Assembly: GCA_945266285.1 (NCBI GenBank)
Contig: CALYOP010000002.1
Span: 186,001 to 250,000, forward strand
Direction: 5' to 3'
DNA: 64,000 bases
From: an uncultured Commensalibacter sp.
GTDB lineage: Bacteria; Pseudomonadota; Alphaproteobacteria; Acetobacterales; Acetobacteraceae
This document shows positions 56,156 to 64,000 of this stretch, piece after piece. The first letter of the stretch is position 1. Each line of letters begins with the position of its first letter. The notes under the pieces are model-generated. The model was not told the origin of the DNA, searched no databases, and saw only the letters and a program-made list of their open reading frames with translations. Both the position numbers and the translations under genes were made by a program.

Positions 56156-56938
56156 TTACCCACCTTTTTTATTGGGGGTATTGGATAATACGATCTGTTC
56201 ACGAATAACCTTATAAGGCACTTCTGCAACTTCTCTTTTTTCCAAGGTTCCAAGTTGGAAAGGACCATAAGCAATGCGAATTAATCGGTTAACTTGTAAA
56301 CCGATATGTTGCATAACACGACGTATTTCACGGTTTCGTCCTTCCTGTAGAGAGACGGTCAGCCAACTATTATTACCTTTTTGAGAATCAAGTCTGGTAT
56401 CAATTGAAGCATAACGAACGCCTTCGACGGTAATACCATTTTTAAGTGAGGTCAGCATATCGTCGCGGATCGTTCCGAATACTCTTACTCTGTAACGTCT
56501 TGTCCAATGATTTCCCGGAAGTTCGAGTTGTCGTGCAAGTTCACCATCATTGGTTAATAATAATAATCCTTCGCTATTAAGGTCTAAGCGACCAATACTC
56601 ACGACACGGGGAAGCATTGGTGGAAGCGATTCAAAAACAGTTTTCCGTCCTTGCGGATCTTTATGCGTGGTTACTAATCCAACGGGCTTATGATAACGCC
56701 ATAAACGGGTCCGATCTGGAGGATCAATGACGTGACCATCAAGGGAAACAATGTCCTGACTACCTATAAAGGTGGCAGGATGCGTAACGATTTGATTATT
56801 TACCGCAATCTTACCATTAGCGATTAAAGTTTCAGCTTCCCTTCGTGATGCAACACCTGCTCTGGCTAACCATTTCGCAATGCGTTCTCCTTTTTCGTTT
56901 TCCGAATTCGATGTATTCTTATGGGCGGGATTGTTCAT
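56156..56938 (-). CDS. rluB: 23S rRNA pseudouridine synthase, RluB-type
   Basis: About 260 aa. An S4 domain (E-R-I-A-K-W-L-A-R-A-G-V-A-S-R-R-E-A-E) precedes the RsuA/RluB core with the catalytic G-R-L-D-L-N-S-E-G-L-L-L and G-R-N-R-E-I-R-R-V-M. I chose ATG 56938; an upstream in-frame start at 56986 lies well inside the preceding gene and adds an unrelated stretch. It overlaps the end of the amidotransferase gene by 20 nt. Confidence 0.94.
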   Translation of the reverse strand: MNNPAHKNTSNSENEKGERIAKWLARAGVASRREAETLIANGKIAVNNQIVTHPATFIGSQDIVSLDGHVIDPPDRTRLWRYHKPVGLVTTHKDPQGRKTVFESLPPMLPRVVSIGRLDLNSEGLLLLTNDGELARQLELPGNHWTRRYRVRVFGTIRDDMLTSLKNGITVEGVRYASIDTRLDSQKGNNSWLTVSLQEGRNREIRRVMQHIGLQVNRLIRIAYGPFQLGTLEKREVAEVPYKVIREQIVLSNTPNKKGG

Positions 56939-57674
56939 AAAGTTTGGCCTTGGCGATAAATGCAGAAAAAATCTGACGATCAGCATATTCTACGGCGAAT
57001 TCGGGATGCCATTGCACGCCGATACAAAAATCACGAGAAGGGTCTTCAATAGCTTCAATGATATGATCTTCTGCAATAGCACTAATTACACACCGACCTG
57101 GATTACGGATAGCTTGATGATGGGACGAGTTTACAGCCCATTGCGTTTTTTTGGTAATTTTATAAAGCAAACTCTCTTTATTTAAGGTTACAATATGACT
57201 TGCTTGATGGGCAGGATTAATTTGTTCATGAGGCAATGCCTGAGGTATATCATCGGGAATATGCTGATATAGATTGCCCTCCCTGAAAACAGCAATCAGT
57301 TGTGCACCGCCACAAATCCCCAAAATAGGCATATTTCTTTGCCATGCTTCTTTAAGTAAGCTATATTCAAACAAGTTTCTGGATTCATTTAAGACCGTCT
57401 TTGGGTGAATATTTGTCTCATTGTAAAAATGTGGATGAATATCAAAAGCACCACCTGTAATGACAACACCACTTAGACGATCTAGTAATTCAGGGATTTT
57501 CCTTTGAATAGGTGGTAAACCCACGGGAAGACCACCGGCTTCTGAAACAATTCCCATATAATTTTGTCGAATAGCAAGCCAAGGATAAGCAGAATAACAA
57601 GCGTGATCCCCTTGCATATAATCAAGGGTTACACCAATAAGAGGTATAGATGAGGTCATAGCTTTGAAATACAT
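56919..57674 (-). CDS. Class I glutamine amidotransferase-like hydrolase (peptidase C26, PuuD-like)
   Basis: 251 aa. Nucleophile Cys in G-I-C-G-G-A-Q-L, and the His-x-Glu pair in Q-W-H-P-E. V-V-I-T-G-G-A-F-D-I-H-P fits the gamma-glutamyl-GABA hydrolase group. The substrate (gamma-glutamyl-polyamine or another gamma-glutamyl compound) is not certain. M1 (57674) or M6 (57659) can be the start; neither has a strong Shine-Dalgarno. It lies 69 nt after a 42-codon small ORF on the same strand. Confidence 0.88.
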   Translation of the reverse strand: MYFKAMTSSIPLIGVTLDYMQGDHACYSAYPWLAIRQNYMGIVSEAGGLPVGLPPIQRKIPELLDRLSGVVITGGAFDIHPHFYNETNIHPKTVLNESRNLFEYSLLKEAWQRNMPILGICGGAQLIAVFREGNLYQHIPDDIPQALPHEQINPAHQASHIVTLNKESLLYKITKKTQWAVNSSHHQAIRNPGRCVISAIAEDHIIEAIEDPSRDFCIGVQWHPEFAVEYADRQIFSAFIAKAKLYEQSRP

Positions 57675-57743
57675 TCAAGTGATGCGATGAACGTATTTTT
57701 ACCGTTAAAAAATGGCTTCTGTCAAAAGGCTTTTATCGTTGAA

Positions 57744-57872
57744 TTAGCGCGATAAAAAATTCACGAGTTTTGATGATAAAAAAGCGTGATCACTTTTTTC
57801 AAGAAGTGGATCGTGACACATAAAACCGACTATGATCGCTGTTGCGCCGAGAAATAAACTAAGTCCATTCAT
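57744..57872 (-). CDS. Small membrane protein, 42 aa, unrecognised
   Basis: ATG at 57872 to TAA at 57744. A GGGAG Shine-Dalgarno lies 6 nt before the ATG, one of the clearest in the window. The peptide begins M-N-G-L-S-L-F-L-G-A-T-A-I-I-V-G-F-M (one membrane helix) followed by a charged tail with C-H-D-P-L-L-E-K and L-V-N-F-L-S-R. No family recognised. It probably heads the minus-strand run that leads into the C26 hydrolase, rluB, rsmD and ftsK. Confidence 0.55.
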   Translation of the reverse strand: MNGLSLFLGATAIIVGFMCHDPLLEKSDHAFLSSKLVNFLSR

Positions 57873-58180
57873 TTTTATCTCCCTTGAATATTGTAAACGA
57901 CGCCGTTTAGCAGTTTGAATCACGAAATATTACAAACATGACTTAAAGATCACTATAATAAATGAAACAAATAAATTCAACAGCTTTTCGCAAAAAATGG
58001 TTTTTATTTTTCGGCTACGAAATAGGAATAATTGAAAGAGAGAAAGAATTGATCGGTTATAGATTAATTGTCAGAAAAATTTCTAATCTTTCTTCGGATG
58101 ATTTTTTATGTTCAATCGATTAAAAAATATCGATGTTTGATGATCTGAATGACTTTTGCAGATAATTAGAGCTTTTACCG
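57873..58180. other. Divergent intergenic region before tadA
   Basis: 308 nt, AT-rich. It must hold the promoters of the small ORF run (minus) and tadA (plus). I see a short inverted repeat AAACG-ACGC-CGTTT (57896-57909) close to the minus start, but no convincing hexamers. Confidence 0.5.
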
Positions 58181-58660
58181 ATGACAAATATATCATTTTG
58201 GAGAATGGATAAAGCATTAGCGCTGGCAAAACATGCGGCGATTAAAGGAGAGGTACCCGTAGGTGCTTTGATTTTATCTAAAAATCGGCAAATTATTGCA
58301 CAGGCTGAAAATCAGATGGTGCGAAGTTGTAATCCAGCGGCACATGCTGAAATATTAGCATTACAAAAGGCAGGACAATATCTTGGCCAAACACGTTTAG
58401 TAGGATGTACTCTGGTTGTTACACTTGAGCCTTGTCCTATGTGTGCTGCGGCTGCCATGCATTATCGTGTTGATCGTATTGTCTTTGGTGCCTATGATCC
58501 CAAAGGAGGGGGGATAGAGCACGGTGCTCGAATTTTTTCTCATCGACAAAGCTTGCATCATCCTGAAATTATTGGAGGTGTGCAGGAACAATGTTGTCAA
58601 CGAATGCTCAAAACATTTTTTCTTGCATTAAGAAAGCAACATAGCAAATTTCTGACATAA
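58181..58660 (+). CDS. tadA: tRNA(adenine34) deaminase
   Basis: 159 aa. Zinc deaminase that makes inosine at the wobble position of tRNA-Arg(ACG). The motif H-A-E (His55, Glu57) and L-E-P-C-P-M-C-A-A-A supply the zinc ligands and proton donor. The R-M-D-K-A-L-A-L-A start is typical. Stands alone, upstream of the HtrA gene. Confidence 0.95.
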   Translation: MTNISFWRMDKALALAKHAAIKGEVPVGALILSKNRQIIAQAENQMVRSCNPAAHAEILALQKAGQYLGQTRLVGCTLVVTLEPCPMCAAAAMHYRVDRIVFGAYDPKGGGIEHGARIFSHRQSLHHPEIIGGVQEQCCQRMLKTFFLALRKQHSKFLT

Positions 58661-58736
58661 TTTCGAACCATTTTGTACCGAAAGCTTTAAGCAGATCATT
58701 CAATAGGTTGCTACGCATAATAAAAATAGGTGTTAT

Positions 58737-60272
58737 ATGTCATATCAATCTCTTAAAGAGATTTCTTCAGGATTTTTTTCATTTTTGAGACCGAACGTTA
58801 AAAACGGTCTGGCAATGTCCTTGTTGGTTGGGACGATGCTTGGGATGAACGTCAATAGCGTACAGGCAGAAGGAATTTTGACCAATAAGACCGGCGCTAT
58901 CCAACCAAAGACATCATTGCAGAATTTACCAAATTTTGTCAGTCTTGTTAAACAAGTGAAACCTGCCGTTGTGTCTATTACATCGCGAGTGACGGTGGAT
59001 TCAGCTGATCAACTGACGATGAATGATCAAGGCGATGGAATACCATTTCCGTTTCCATTTCCTTTTGCACCTCAGCAAATGCCAAAACAGACCGTAGAAG
59101 CACGAGGTTCAGGATTTATTATTTCGCCAGATGGTTATGTTGTTACTAATAACCATGTGGTTAAAAATGCCAAGAAAATTACTGTTTCTTTAGATAATGG
59201 TGCAAGCTTACCAGCAAAAATTATTGGTAGGGATCAAAAAACGGATCTTGCTTTGTTAAAGATCCAGTATTCAAAGCCTTTTCCTTTTGTTCAGCTAGGA
59301 GATTCTGAAGGAATTGAGCCGGGTGAATGGGTCATTGCTGTGGGAGATCCTTATGGTCTTGGTGGAACGGTAACGGCAGGGATTGTATCTGCCAGAGGAC
59401 GTGATATCGGAGATGGCCCCTATGATTCATTCATTCAGGTTGATGCACCAATCAATCGTGGTAATTCTGGTGGTCCTCTTATTTCCCAAGATGGAAAGGT
59501 AATAGGCGTAAATACAGCGATTTTATCACCCTCTGGTGGGTCGATTGGGATCGGTTTTGCTATTCCGTCTAGTACCGTCAAAAATGTGATTAACCAGCTT
59601 GAAAAAAATGGCCACGTTGTTCGAGGTTATTTAGGAGTTTCTGCACAGGCAGTCACGACTTCTATGTTGAAATCCTTAAAGTTAAAAGCACCTGATGAAG
59701 GTATGCAACCAAAAGGTGCCCTCGTTTCTTCAGTAGCAATGGATAGTCCTGCTGAAAAAGGTGGTGTTAAGGTTGGTGATGTAATCATGGCTATGAACGA
59801 ACAAAGTATTGCATCTCCTAGAGATTTAGCCATTAAGGTTGCTGGGATTTCACCAGGAAATGACGTTACCTTAAAGGTGATACGCGAAGGGTTAGAAAAA
59901 GAATTAAAGGTTAAAATAGCGAATCTTTCGGATGACCAGAAAGATCAAAAAACACCGAAGCAACAGGCCCGTACTAATCTAGGAATCGCATTAGCACCTT
60001 TAACACCAGATATCCGACAACAGGTTGGAATTGATGAGACGGTAAAAGGTACCGTTATTACGAGTGTTAAAAGTGGTTCACCTGCAGATCAAGCAGGATT
60101 ACAACCGGGAGATGTTATTGTCGGTGTTGGTGAAACAACCGTAAGTAGTCCTGCTTTAGCAGTTGATGCCATTCGCAAGGCATTGAAAGTTGATACAACA
60201 GTCTTGTTACGAATTTTAAGAGGAGGACAAGGGTTGTTCGTTCCAGTAACGACGGATGACGATAATAACTAG
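58737..60272 (+). CDS. Periplasmic serine protease, HtrA/Do family
   Basis: 511 aa. A signal/anchor region (about 22-45, ending V-Q-A-E) is followed by a trypsin-like domain with catalytic His140, Asp170 and Ser244 (G-N-S-G-G-P-L). Two PDZ domains follow (about 295-390 and 415-505). A low-complexity P-F-P-F-P-F-P-F stretch lies before the protease core in the LA loop. It degrades misfolded envelope proteins (DegP/MucD role). A hairpin lies after the stop. Confidence 0.95.
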   Translation: MSYQSLKEISSGFFSFLRPNVKNGLAMSLLVGTMLGMNVNSVQAEGILTNKTGAIQPKTSLQNLPNFVSLVKQVKPAVVSITSRVTVDSADQLTMNDQGDGIPFPFPFPFAPQQMPKQTVEARGSGFIISPDGYVVTNNHVVKNAKKITVSLDNGASLPAKIIGRDQKTDLALLKIQYSKPFPFVQLGDSEGIEPGEWVIAVGDPYGLGGTVTAGIVSARGRDIGDGPYDSFIQVDAPINRGNSGGPLISQDGKVIGVNTAILSPSGGSIGIGFAIPSSTVKNVINQLEKNGHVVRGYLGVSAQAVTTSMLKSLKLKAPDEGMQPKGALVSSVAMDSPAEKGGVKVGDVIMAMNEQSIASPRDLAIKVAGISPGNDVTLKVIREGLEKELKVKIANLSDDQKDQKTPKQQARTNLGIALAPLTPDIRQQVGIDETVKGTVITSVKSGSPADQAGLQPGDVIVGVGETTVSSPALAVDAIRKALKVDTTVLLRILRGGQGLFVPVTTDDDNN

Positions 60273-60284
60273 ATCGTTCGTAAT

Positions 60285-60311
60285 GTGAAGCTAGACAATG
60301 GCTAGCTTCAC
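60285..60311 (+). terminator. Hairpin after the HtrA gene
   Basis: Perfect 10-bp inverted repeat GTGAAGCTAG / CTAGCTTCAC with a 7-nt loop, starting 13 nt after the stop. There is no T tract; it may act as an mRNA-stabilising or Rho-assisted element. Confidence 0.45.
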
Positions 60312-60484
60312 GAATTGATAGAAGCGTTTATATTTTATAAAAGAATAGTTCTAAGTTGAATGAATAATAATTCAGATTTGGGATGTTTTTTGGATAAGAA
60401 TGTCCAATGCTTAATTCATTTCATATCTGATATAGATGCTATGCCTGTCTAATTTTTGTTAAATAAAGGATAGGTTTGTTTGTA

Positions 60485-60868
60485 ATGTTTAATTCCATAA
60501 TGATGATTAGTATCGGCGGAGCATTAGGTTGCCTGTTGCGGTGGTGGCTTGGTGTTTCCTTGAATGCGTTATTTCCTCTGATGCCTTTAGGAACCTTAGC
60601 TGCTAATTGTATTGCGGGTTATCTTATTGGTGTTTTTATGGCATTATTTACCCTTATTCCAGTATTAGCACCATGGCGGTTATTTGTAATGACTGGTTTT
60701 TTGGGCGGCCTATCAACATTTTCGACTTTTTCAGCAGAAGTTGCGATACGCCTTCAGCAAGGACATATTGGATGGGCAGGGGCGGAGATTTTACTTCATG
60801 TTTTATGCTCTATTACGCTAACTATTTTGGGAATGACTATGGTTTATGGCATTAAATCTTTGCTATAA
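60485..60868 (+). CDS. crcB: Fluoride exporter CrcB/Fluc
   Basis: 127 aa, four membrane helices. [23 protein letters not shown] and [12 protein letters not shown] are the Fluc hallmarks (dual-topology fluoride channel). I chose ATG 60485; a TTG at 60476 is in frame. The 212-nt leader does not show a fluoride riboswitch that I can recognise. Confidence 0.93.
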   Translation: MFNSIMMISIGGALGCLLRWWLGVSLNALFPLMPLGTLAANCIAGYLIGVFMALFTLIPVLAPWRLFVMTGFLGGLSTFSTFSAEVAIRLQQGHIGWAGAEILLHVLCSITLTILGMTMVYGIKSLL

Positions 60869-61069
60869 AAATGTTATTAAAAGGAAATTATTCAATCTTT
60901 CTATCGAATATTAATAGTAATAAAGAAGTAAAAATTCTGGTTTCATTGCAGATGTTGAATTGAATATTAGATTGAATATGATTTATTCTGATTTCAGATA
61001 AATAGTTGCATGGCGTATTCGCGAACAATAGCGTAATACGTAGAAAAGTGAATATTAGAGGGTAATTGT

Positions 61070-61519
61070 ATGTCTTTTCTTGTTAGAATAATTAGCCTGG
61101 CTTTTTCTATAAGCTTAATTTGTGGATTTTCAGCGCAAGCACAGCAAATGGCTGTGAAACCACCTTTTGATGAATCAGTATGGCGTCTTGATCATTTAAA
61201 AAACCAAAAAAGAGTTATTCGTAAATATCAAGAAGATCGGAAATATTCCTATATTCTTTTCAATCCCTATAACCATCGTTTTAGTGGTAGCGGTTTGTGT
61301 AATAAATTTTATGGAAGCTATGAAACGCAGGGCGAGCAATTAAGAATCACCCAATTTAAAGCGACTGAAAACACCTGTATATCATCAGAAGTTAATATAC
61401 AGGATCAGCAGTTTTTTGGTGATTTGAAAAAGGCACGTTATTTTTCTTTGGAAAATAAAAGCTTTATCTTGATGGATGACAACAAAAATACGCTTATGGC
61501 TTTTCAGAAAAATATGTAA
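61070..61519 (+). CDS. Secreted META-domain protein (HslJ-like)
   Basis: 149 aa. Signal peptide 1-24 (cut after A-Q-A). The rest is a META domain: F-S-G-S-G-L-C-N-K-F-Y-G-S-Y near residues 70-83, then A-T-E-N-T-C and a final L-M-D-D-N-K-N-T-L-M-A-F. Conserved cysteines could form a disulfide. The function of most family members is unknown; some give novobiocin tolerance. Stands alone, 201 nt after crcB. Confidence 0.85.
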   Translation: MSFLVRIISLAFSISLICGFSAQAQQMAVKPPFDESVWRLDHLKNQKRVIRKYQEDRKYSYILFNPYNHRFSGSGLCNKFYGSYETQGEQLRITQFKATENTCISSEVNIQDQQFFGDLKKARYFSLENKSFILMDDNKNTLMAFQKNM

Positions 61520-61550
61520 AGAATCGTATTGAAAACATTCAGAAAAGATG

Positions 61551-61577
61551 ACTAGGTGTGATCCTGCCTAGTTTTTT
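61551..61577 (+). terminator. Terminator after the META-domain gene
   Basis: ACTAGG / CCTAGT stem (61551-61556, 61567-61572) with a 10-nt loop followed by TTTTTT. Confidence 0.65.
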
Positions 61578-61606
61578 AATTATTTTAGAAGTCAGAAAGA
61601 AAAGCC

Positions 61607-62344
61607 ATGATTATTCGTAGTGATGAAACTTACGATATCGATACGCCAACCGGATCTATGCGGGTGCATATATTCCGTCTTGTAGCAGAGGGTAAATATT
61701 CGGCAGTTATTTTATATTCTGAAATCTATCAGGTCACTCAGCCCATAAGACGTTTGGCGGCCTATATTGCAGGACAAGGCTATATTGTAGCGGTACCAGA
61801 AGTATATCATGAATATGAAACGGCTGGTACAGCACTGTCCTATGATAAAGATGGTACGGATCGTGGAAATGATTTGAAATTCCGTAAACCTATATCGGCT
61901 TATGATAGTGATTCCAAAGCAATTATTGAATGGTTGAAAACATATCAACCTTGCAATGGGAAATTAGCAACAATGGGGGTCTGTTTAGGGGGGCATTTAG
62001 CTTTACGTGCAGCATTACACCCCGATATTTTAGCAGCAGCTTGTTTCTATGCAACGAATGTTCATGATTCAACTTTGGGAGAAGGCCAGCATGATAATAC
62101 TATCCAACGGTTGAGTGAATTAAAAGGCGAAGCATTATTTGTCTGGGGAAGGCAAGATCCGCATGTGTCATTTGAAGGAAGAACTTTAATTCGTTCACGT
62201 TTGGAAGAAGCAAATGTTCACTATGAATGGCACGAATTTAATGCGCAGCATGCTTTTTTACGTGACGAGGGACCTCGTTATGACTCGTCATTGTTTCATA
62301 CCTGTATGGGCTTGGTAAATAGCCTGTTTCAGCGGAATTTATAG
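61607..62344 (+). CDS. Dienelactone hydrolase family protein
   Basis: 245 aa alpha/beta hydrolase. Nucleophile Cys126 (G-V-C-L-G-G-H), Asp184 (G-R-Q-D-P-H) and His215 (N-A-Q-H-A-F) form the catalytic triad of carboxymethylenebutenolidase-like enzymes. No signal peptide. The natural substrate cannot be assigned; aromatic degradation genes are absent nearby. Followed by a weak terminator. Confidence 0.88.
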   Translation: MIIRSDETYDIDTPTGSMRVHIFRLVAEGKYSAVILYSEIYQVTQPIRRLAAYIAGQGYIVAVPEVYHEYETAGTALSYDKDGTDRGNDLKFRKPISAYDSDSKAIIEWLKTYQPCNGKLATMGVCLGGHLALRAALHPDILAAACFYATNVHDSTLGEGQHDNTIQRLSELKGEALFVWGRQDPHVSFEGRTLIRSRLEEANVHYEWHEFNAQHAFLRDEGPRYDSSLFHTCMGLVNSLFQRNL

Positions 62345-62348
62345 AAAT

Positions 62349-62394
62349 CAGCCATCAGCAATAATAAAGCAGTCACCTTAAAGATGGCTGTTTT
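62349..62394 (+). terminator. Weak terminator after the hydrolase gene
   Basis: CAGCCATC (62349-62356) pairs with GATGGCTG (62383-62390), with a 26-nt loop and TTTT after the stem. The long loop lowers confidence. Confidence 0.4.
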
Positions 62395-62515
62395 AAGGGT
62401 GAATCTCACCAATTGAAGTTTTGTATAAATTTGTTTGGAAATTTCACTTTGAAGAAGTGGGAAATATTAGTCGCTATCAAAAGCTATTAAAGCTGAAGCA
62501 CCCTCAAATTTTTCA

Positions 62516-62546
62516 TTAACGATTTATTAGCGTTTCTAACGAGAAA
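62516..62546 (+). promoter_or_regulatory. Repeats upstream of xylA, candidate operator
   Basis: Three related hexamers TTAACG (62516), TTAGCG (62527) and CTAACG (62536) overlap an inverted repeat TTTCT-AACG-AGAAA (62533-62546), 65-95 nt before the xylA ATG. This could bind a xylose or AraC/LacI-type regulator, but the regulator gene is not in the window. Confidence 0.3.
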
Positions 62547-62610
62547 TAATGGTGCTATTTTAATGTTCGCTATTTTTAGATTAAGCATTTTCTTATAGAA
62601 AGGCTTCAAA

Positions 62611-63930
62611 ATGTCGAACTATTTTAATCAAGTTAATAAGATCAAATTCGAAGGTTCTAAAACCACCAATCCTTTAGCTTTCCGCCATTACAATGCTCAG
62701 GAAATGATTCTTGGCAAAACTATGGAAGATCATCTTCGTTTTGCTGTTTGTTATTGGCATAGTTTTTGTTGGCCCGGCATTGATATGTTTGGTTCCAACG
62801 CATTTAATTATCCTTGGCAGCGTTCTGGTGATGCGATGGATTGCGCAAAAGCCAAAGCAGAAGTTGCTTTTGAATTTTTTCAAAAATTAGGAGCATCTTT
62901 TTATTGTTTCCATGATGCCGATGTTGCGCCTCAAGGGAATAATGTTAAAGAATATTTAAACAATCTTTCCGTCATGACTGATTTTCTTGCTGAAAAGCAG
63001 GAAAAAACCGGCGTTAAACTTTTATGGGGAACGGCAAACTGCTTTACGCATCCTCGTTATGGGGCGGGGGCTGCTACCAATCCTGATCCTGAAATATTTG
63101 CATGGGCCGCAACACAGGTTGTAGCTGCTATGAATGCTACTAAAAAATTGGGTGGTGTCAATTATGTGCTTTGGGGTGGAAGAGAAGGTTACGAAACGCT
63201 TCTAAATACGGATTTGCGTCATGAAAGAAACCAAATTGGCCGCTTTATGCAGATGGTAGTTGAGAATAAATATAAAATTGGTTTTGAAGGTACCTTGCTG
63301 ATTGAACCAAAGCCTCAAGAACCAACGAAACATCAATATGATTATGATGTTGCCACTGTTTATGGGTTCTTGAAACAATTTGGCCTTGAAAAAGAAATCA
63401 AAGTTAATGTCGAAGCCAATCATGCAACCTTGGCTGGTCATACTTTCCATCACGAAATTAAAACAGCGATTGACCTTGATATTTTGGGTTCGGTTGATGC
63501 CAATCGTGGTGATGCACAATTAGGTTGGGATACCGATCAGTTTCCTAATAGTGTCGAAGAAAATACCCTCGTTTTATATGAGATTATTAAAGCTGGGGGA
63601 TTTACAACGGGTGGATTGAATTTTGATGCCAAAGTTCGTCGTCAGAGCACTGATCCAAATGACTTATTTTATGCGCATATTGGTGCAATGGATGTCATGG
63701 CGCTTGCTTTGAAAAAAGCGGCGAAAATGATTGAAGATGGGCGTTTAGAAAAAGCGGTACAAGCGCGTTATGCTGGTTGGAATAAAGATTTCGCGCAGAA
63801 AATCCTCAAAGGAGAGATGTCACTTGCTGATCTAGCCAAATATACAGAAGAACATAATTTATCACCAACTCATCAATCTGGTCATCAAGAGTTATTAGAA
63901 AACATTGTTAATCAGATTATTTTTGACTGA
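62611..63930 (+). CDS. xylA: Xylose isomerase
   Basis: 439 aa, class II length. Converts D-xylose to D-xylulose. Key features: F-H-D-A-D-V (catalytic His about 103), [11 protein letters not shown]-x-x-P metal ligand segment and [20 protein letters not shown] lies before the ATG. The next gene appears to be xylulokinase. Confidence 0.97.
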   Translation: MSNYFNQVNKIKFEGSKTTNPLAFRHYNAQEMILGKTMEDHLRFAVCYWHSFCWPGIDMFGSNAFNYPWQRSGDAMDCAKAKAEVAFEFFQKLGASFYCFHDADVAPQGNNVKEYLNNLSVMTDFLAEKQEKTGVKLLWGTANCFTHPRYGAGAATNPDPEIFAWAATQVVAAMNATKKLGGVNYVLWGGREGYETLLNTDLRHERNQIGRFMQMVVENKYKIGFEGTLLIEPKPQEPTKHQYDYDVATVYGFLKQFGLEKEIKVNVEANHATLAGHTFHHEIKTAIDLDILGSVDANRGDAQLGWDTDQFPNSVEENTLVLYEIIKAGGFTTGGLNFDAKVRRQSTDPNDLFYAHIGAMDVMALALKKAAKMIEDGRLEKAVQARYAGWNKDFAQKILKGEMSLADLAKYTEEHNLSPTHQSGHQELLENIVNQIIFD

Positions 63931-63990
63931 TTTATTTGAATCCGGGCGATCATTTGTTTTTAGATAATCGAATTTTAAAAGAGTATTCTT

Positions 63991-64000
63991 ATGTATATTG
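63991..64000 (+). CDS. Start of a gene cut by the window edge, probably xylulokinase (xylB)
   Basis: ATG TAT ATT G, preceded by AAAAGAG. The first residues M-Y-I-(G/V/A/E/D) fit the usual M-Y-I-G-I-D start of xylulokinases, and it lies 60 nt after xylA. Only three codons are visible, so the identity is inferred from context. Confidence 0.4.

Noticed and set aside
60273..60484. Fluoride riboswitch before crcB
   Set aside because: I could not find the conserved pseudoknot sequence elements; only an unrelated perfect hairpin near the HtrA stop.

Overview
The window looks like chromosomal DNA of a low-GC alphaproteobacterium, most plausibly an insect-associated acetic acid bacterium (Acetobacteraceae, Commensalibacter-like). 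This is inferred, not proven: the DNA is AT-rich, the F0 ATP synthase genes stand alone with a separate b' subunit (the alphaproteobacterial layout), trpB-trpA-accD-folC and mnmE-mnmG-rsmG-parA-parB are in alphaproteobacterial order, and there are glpDFK, a POT peptide transporter and an RND pump. No phage, insertion sequence, CRISPR array or rRNA gene was seen. Almost all of the window is intact, tightly packed housekeeping DNA.

Layout. 1-2.6 kb: a metal-ion ABC importer (binding protein, ATPase, permease). 2.6-5.8 kb: rapZ, purH and a small secreted protein. 5.8-10.9 kb (minus strand): atpI-atpB-atpE-atpF'-atpF followed closely by a GT2 glycosyltransferase and an ArnT-like lipid-linked sugar transferase. 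11-15.8 kb: a secreted protein with a duplicated domain, a POT transporter, a MATE exporter and an SDR oxidoreductase. 15.8-20.7 kb: gmk-hldE-AGE epimerase-dnaB in a tight run, with two abutting DnaA boxes just before dnaB. 20.7-22.5 kb: an AI-2E family protein, YggT and tRNA-Ala. 23.2-29.1 kb: a complete tripartite RND efflux system. 29.1-33 kb (minus): glycerol operon glpD-glpF-glpK with a palindromic candidate operator. 33.1-37.4 kb (minus): trpB-trpA-accD-folC. 37.8-45.3 kb: rho, ogt, then mnmE-mnmG-rsmG-parA-parB with two parS sites inside mnmE and rsmG, then tRNA-Lys. 45.4-48.5 kb: an alcohol dehydrogenase, a flippase-like membrane protein and a histidine phosphatase. 48.7-52.2 kb: rfbBACD (dTDP-L-rhamnose). 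52.2-57.9 kb (minus): a run of a 42-codon small ORF, a C26 amidotransferase, rluB, rsmD, ftsK and an RluA-family gene. 58.2-64 kb: tadA, an HtrA/Do protease, crcB, a META-domain protein, a dienelactone hydrolase-like protein, xylA and the first codons of what is probably xylB.

How it fits together. parAB with two parS sites, beside rho and mnmEG-rsmG, suggests this segment lies in the origin-proximal chromosome-partition region, although I could not identify oriC itself. Envelope construction recurs: heptose activation (hldE), dTDP-rhamnose (rfb), a flippase, ArnT/GT2 glycan transfer, an RND pump and HtrA quality control. Carbon entry is through glycerol (glp) and xylose (xylA). I found no clearly new multi-gene system. 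The points most worth a second look are the DnaA boxes before dnaB, the in-frame parS sites that both encode V-S-R-E-T, an unannotated 42-aa membrane micro-protein, a duplicated-domain secreted protein, and the altered Walker A motif of RapZ.
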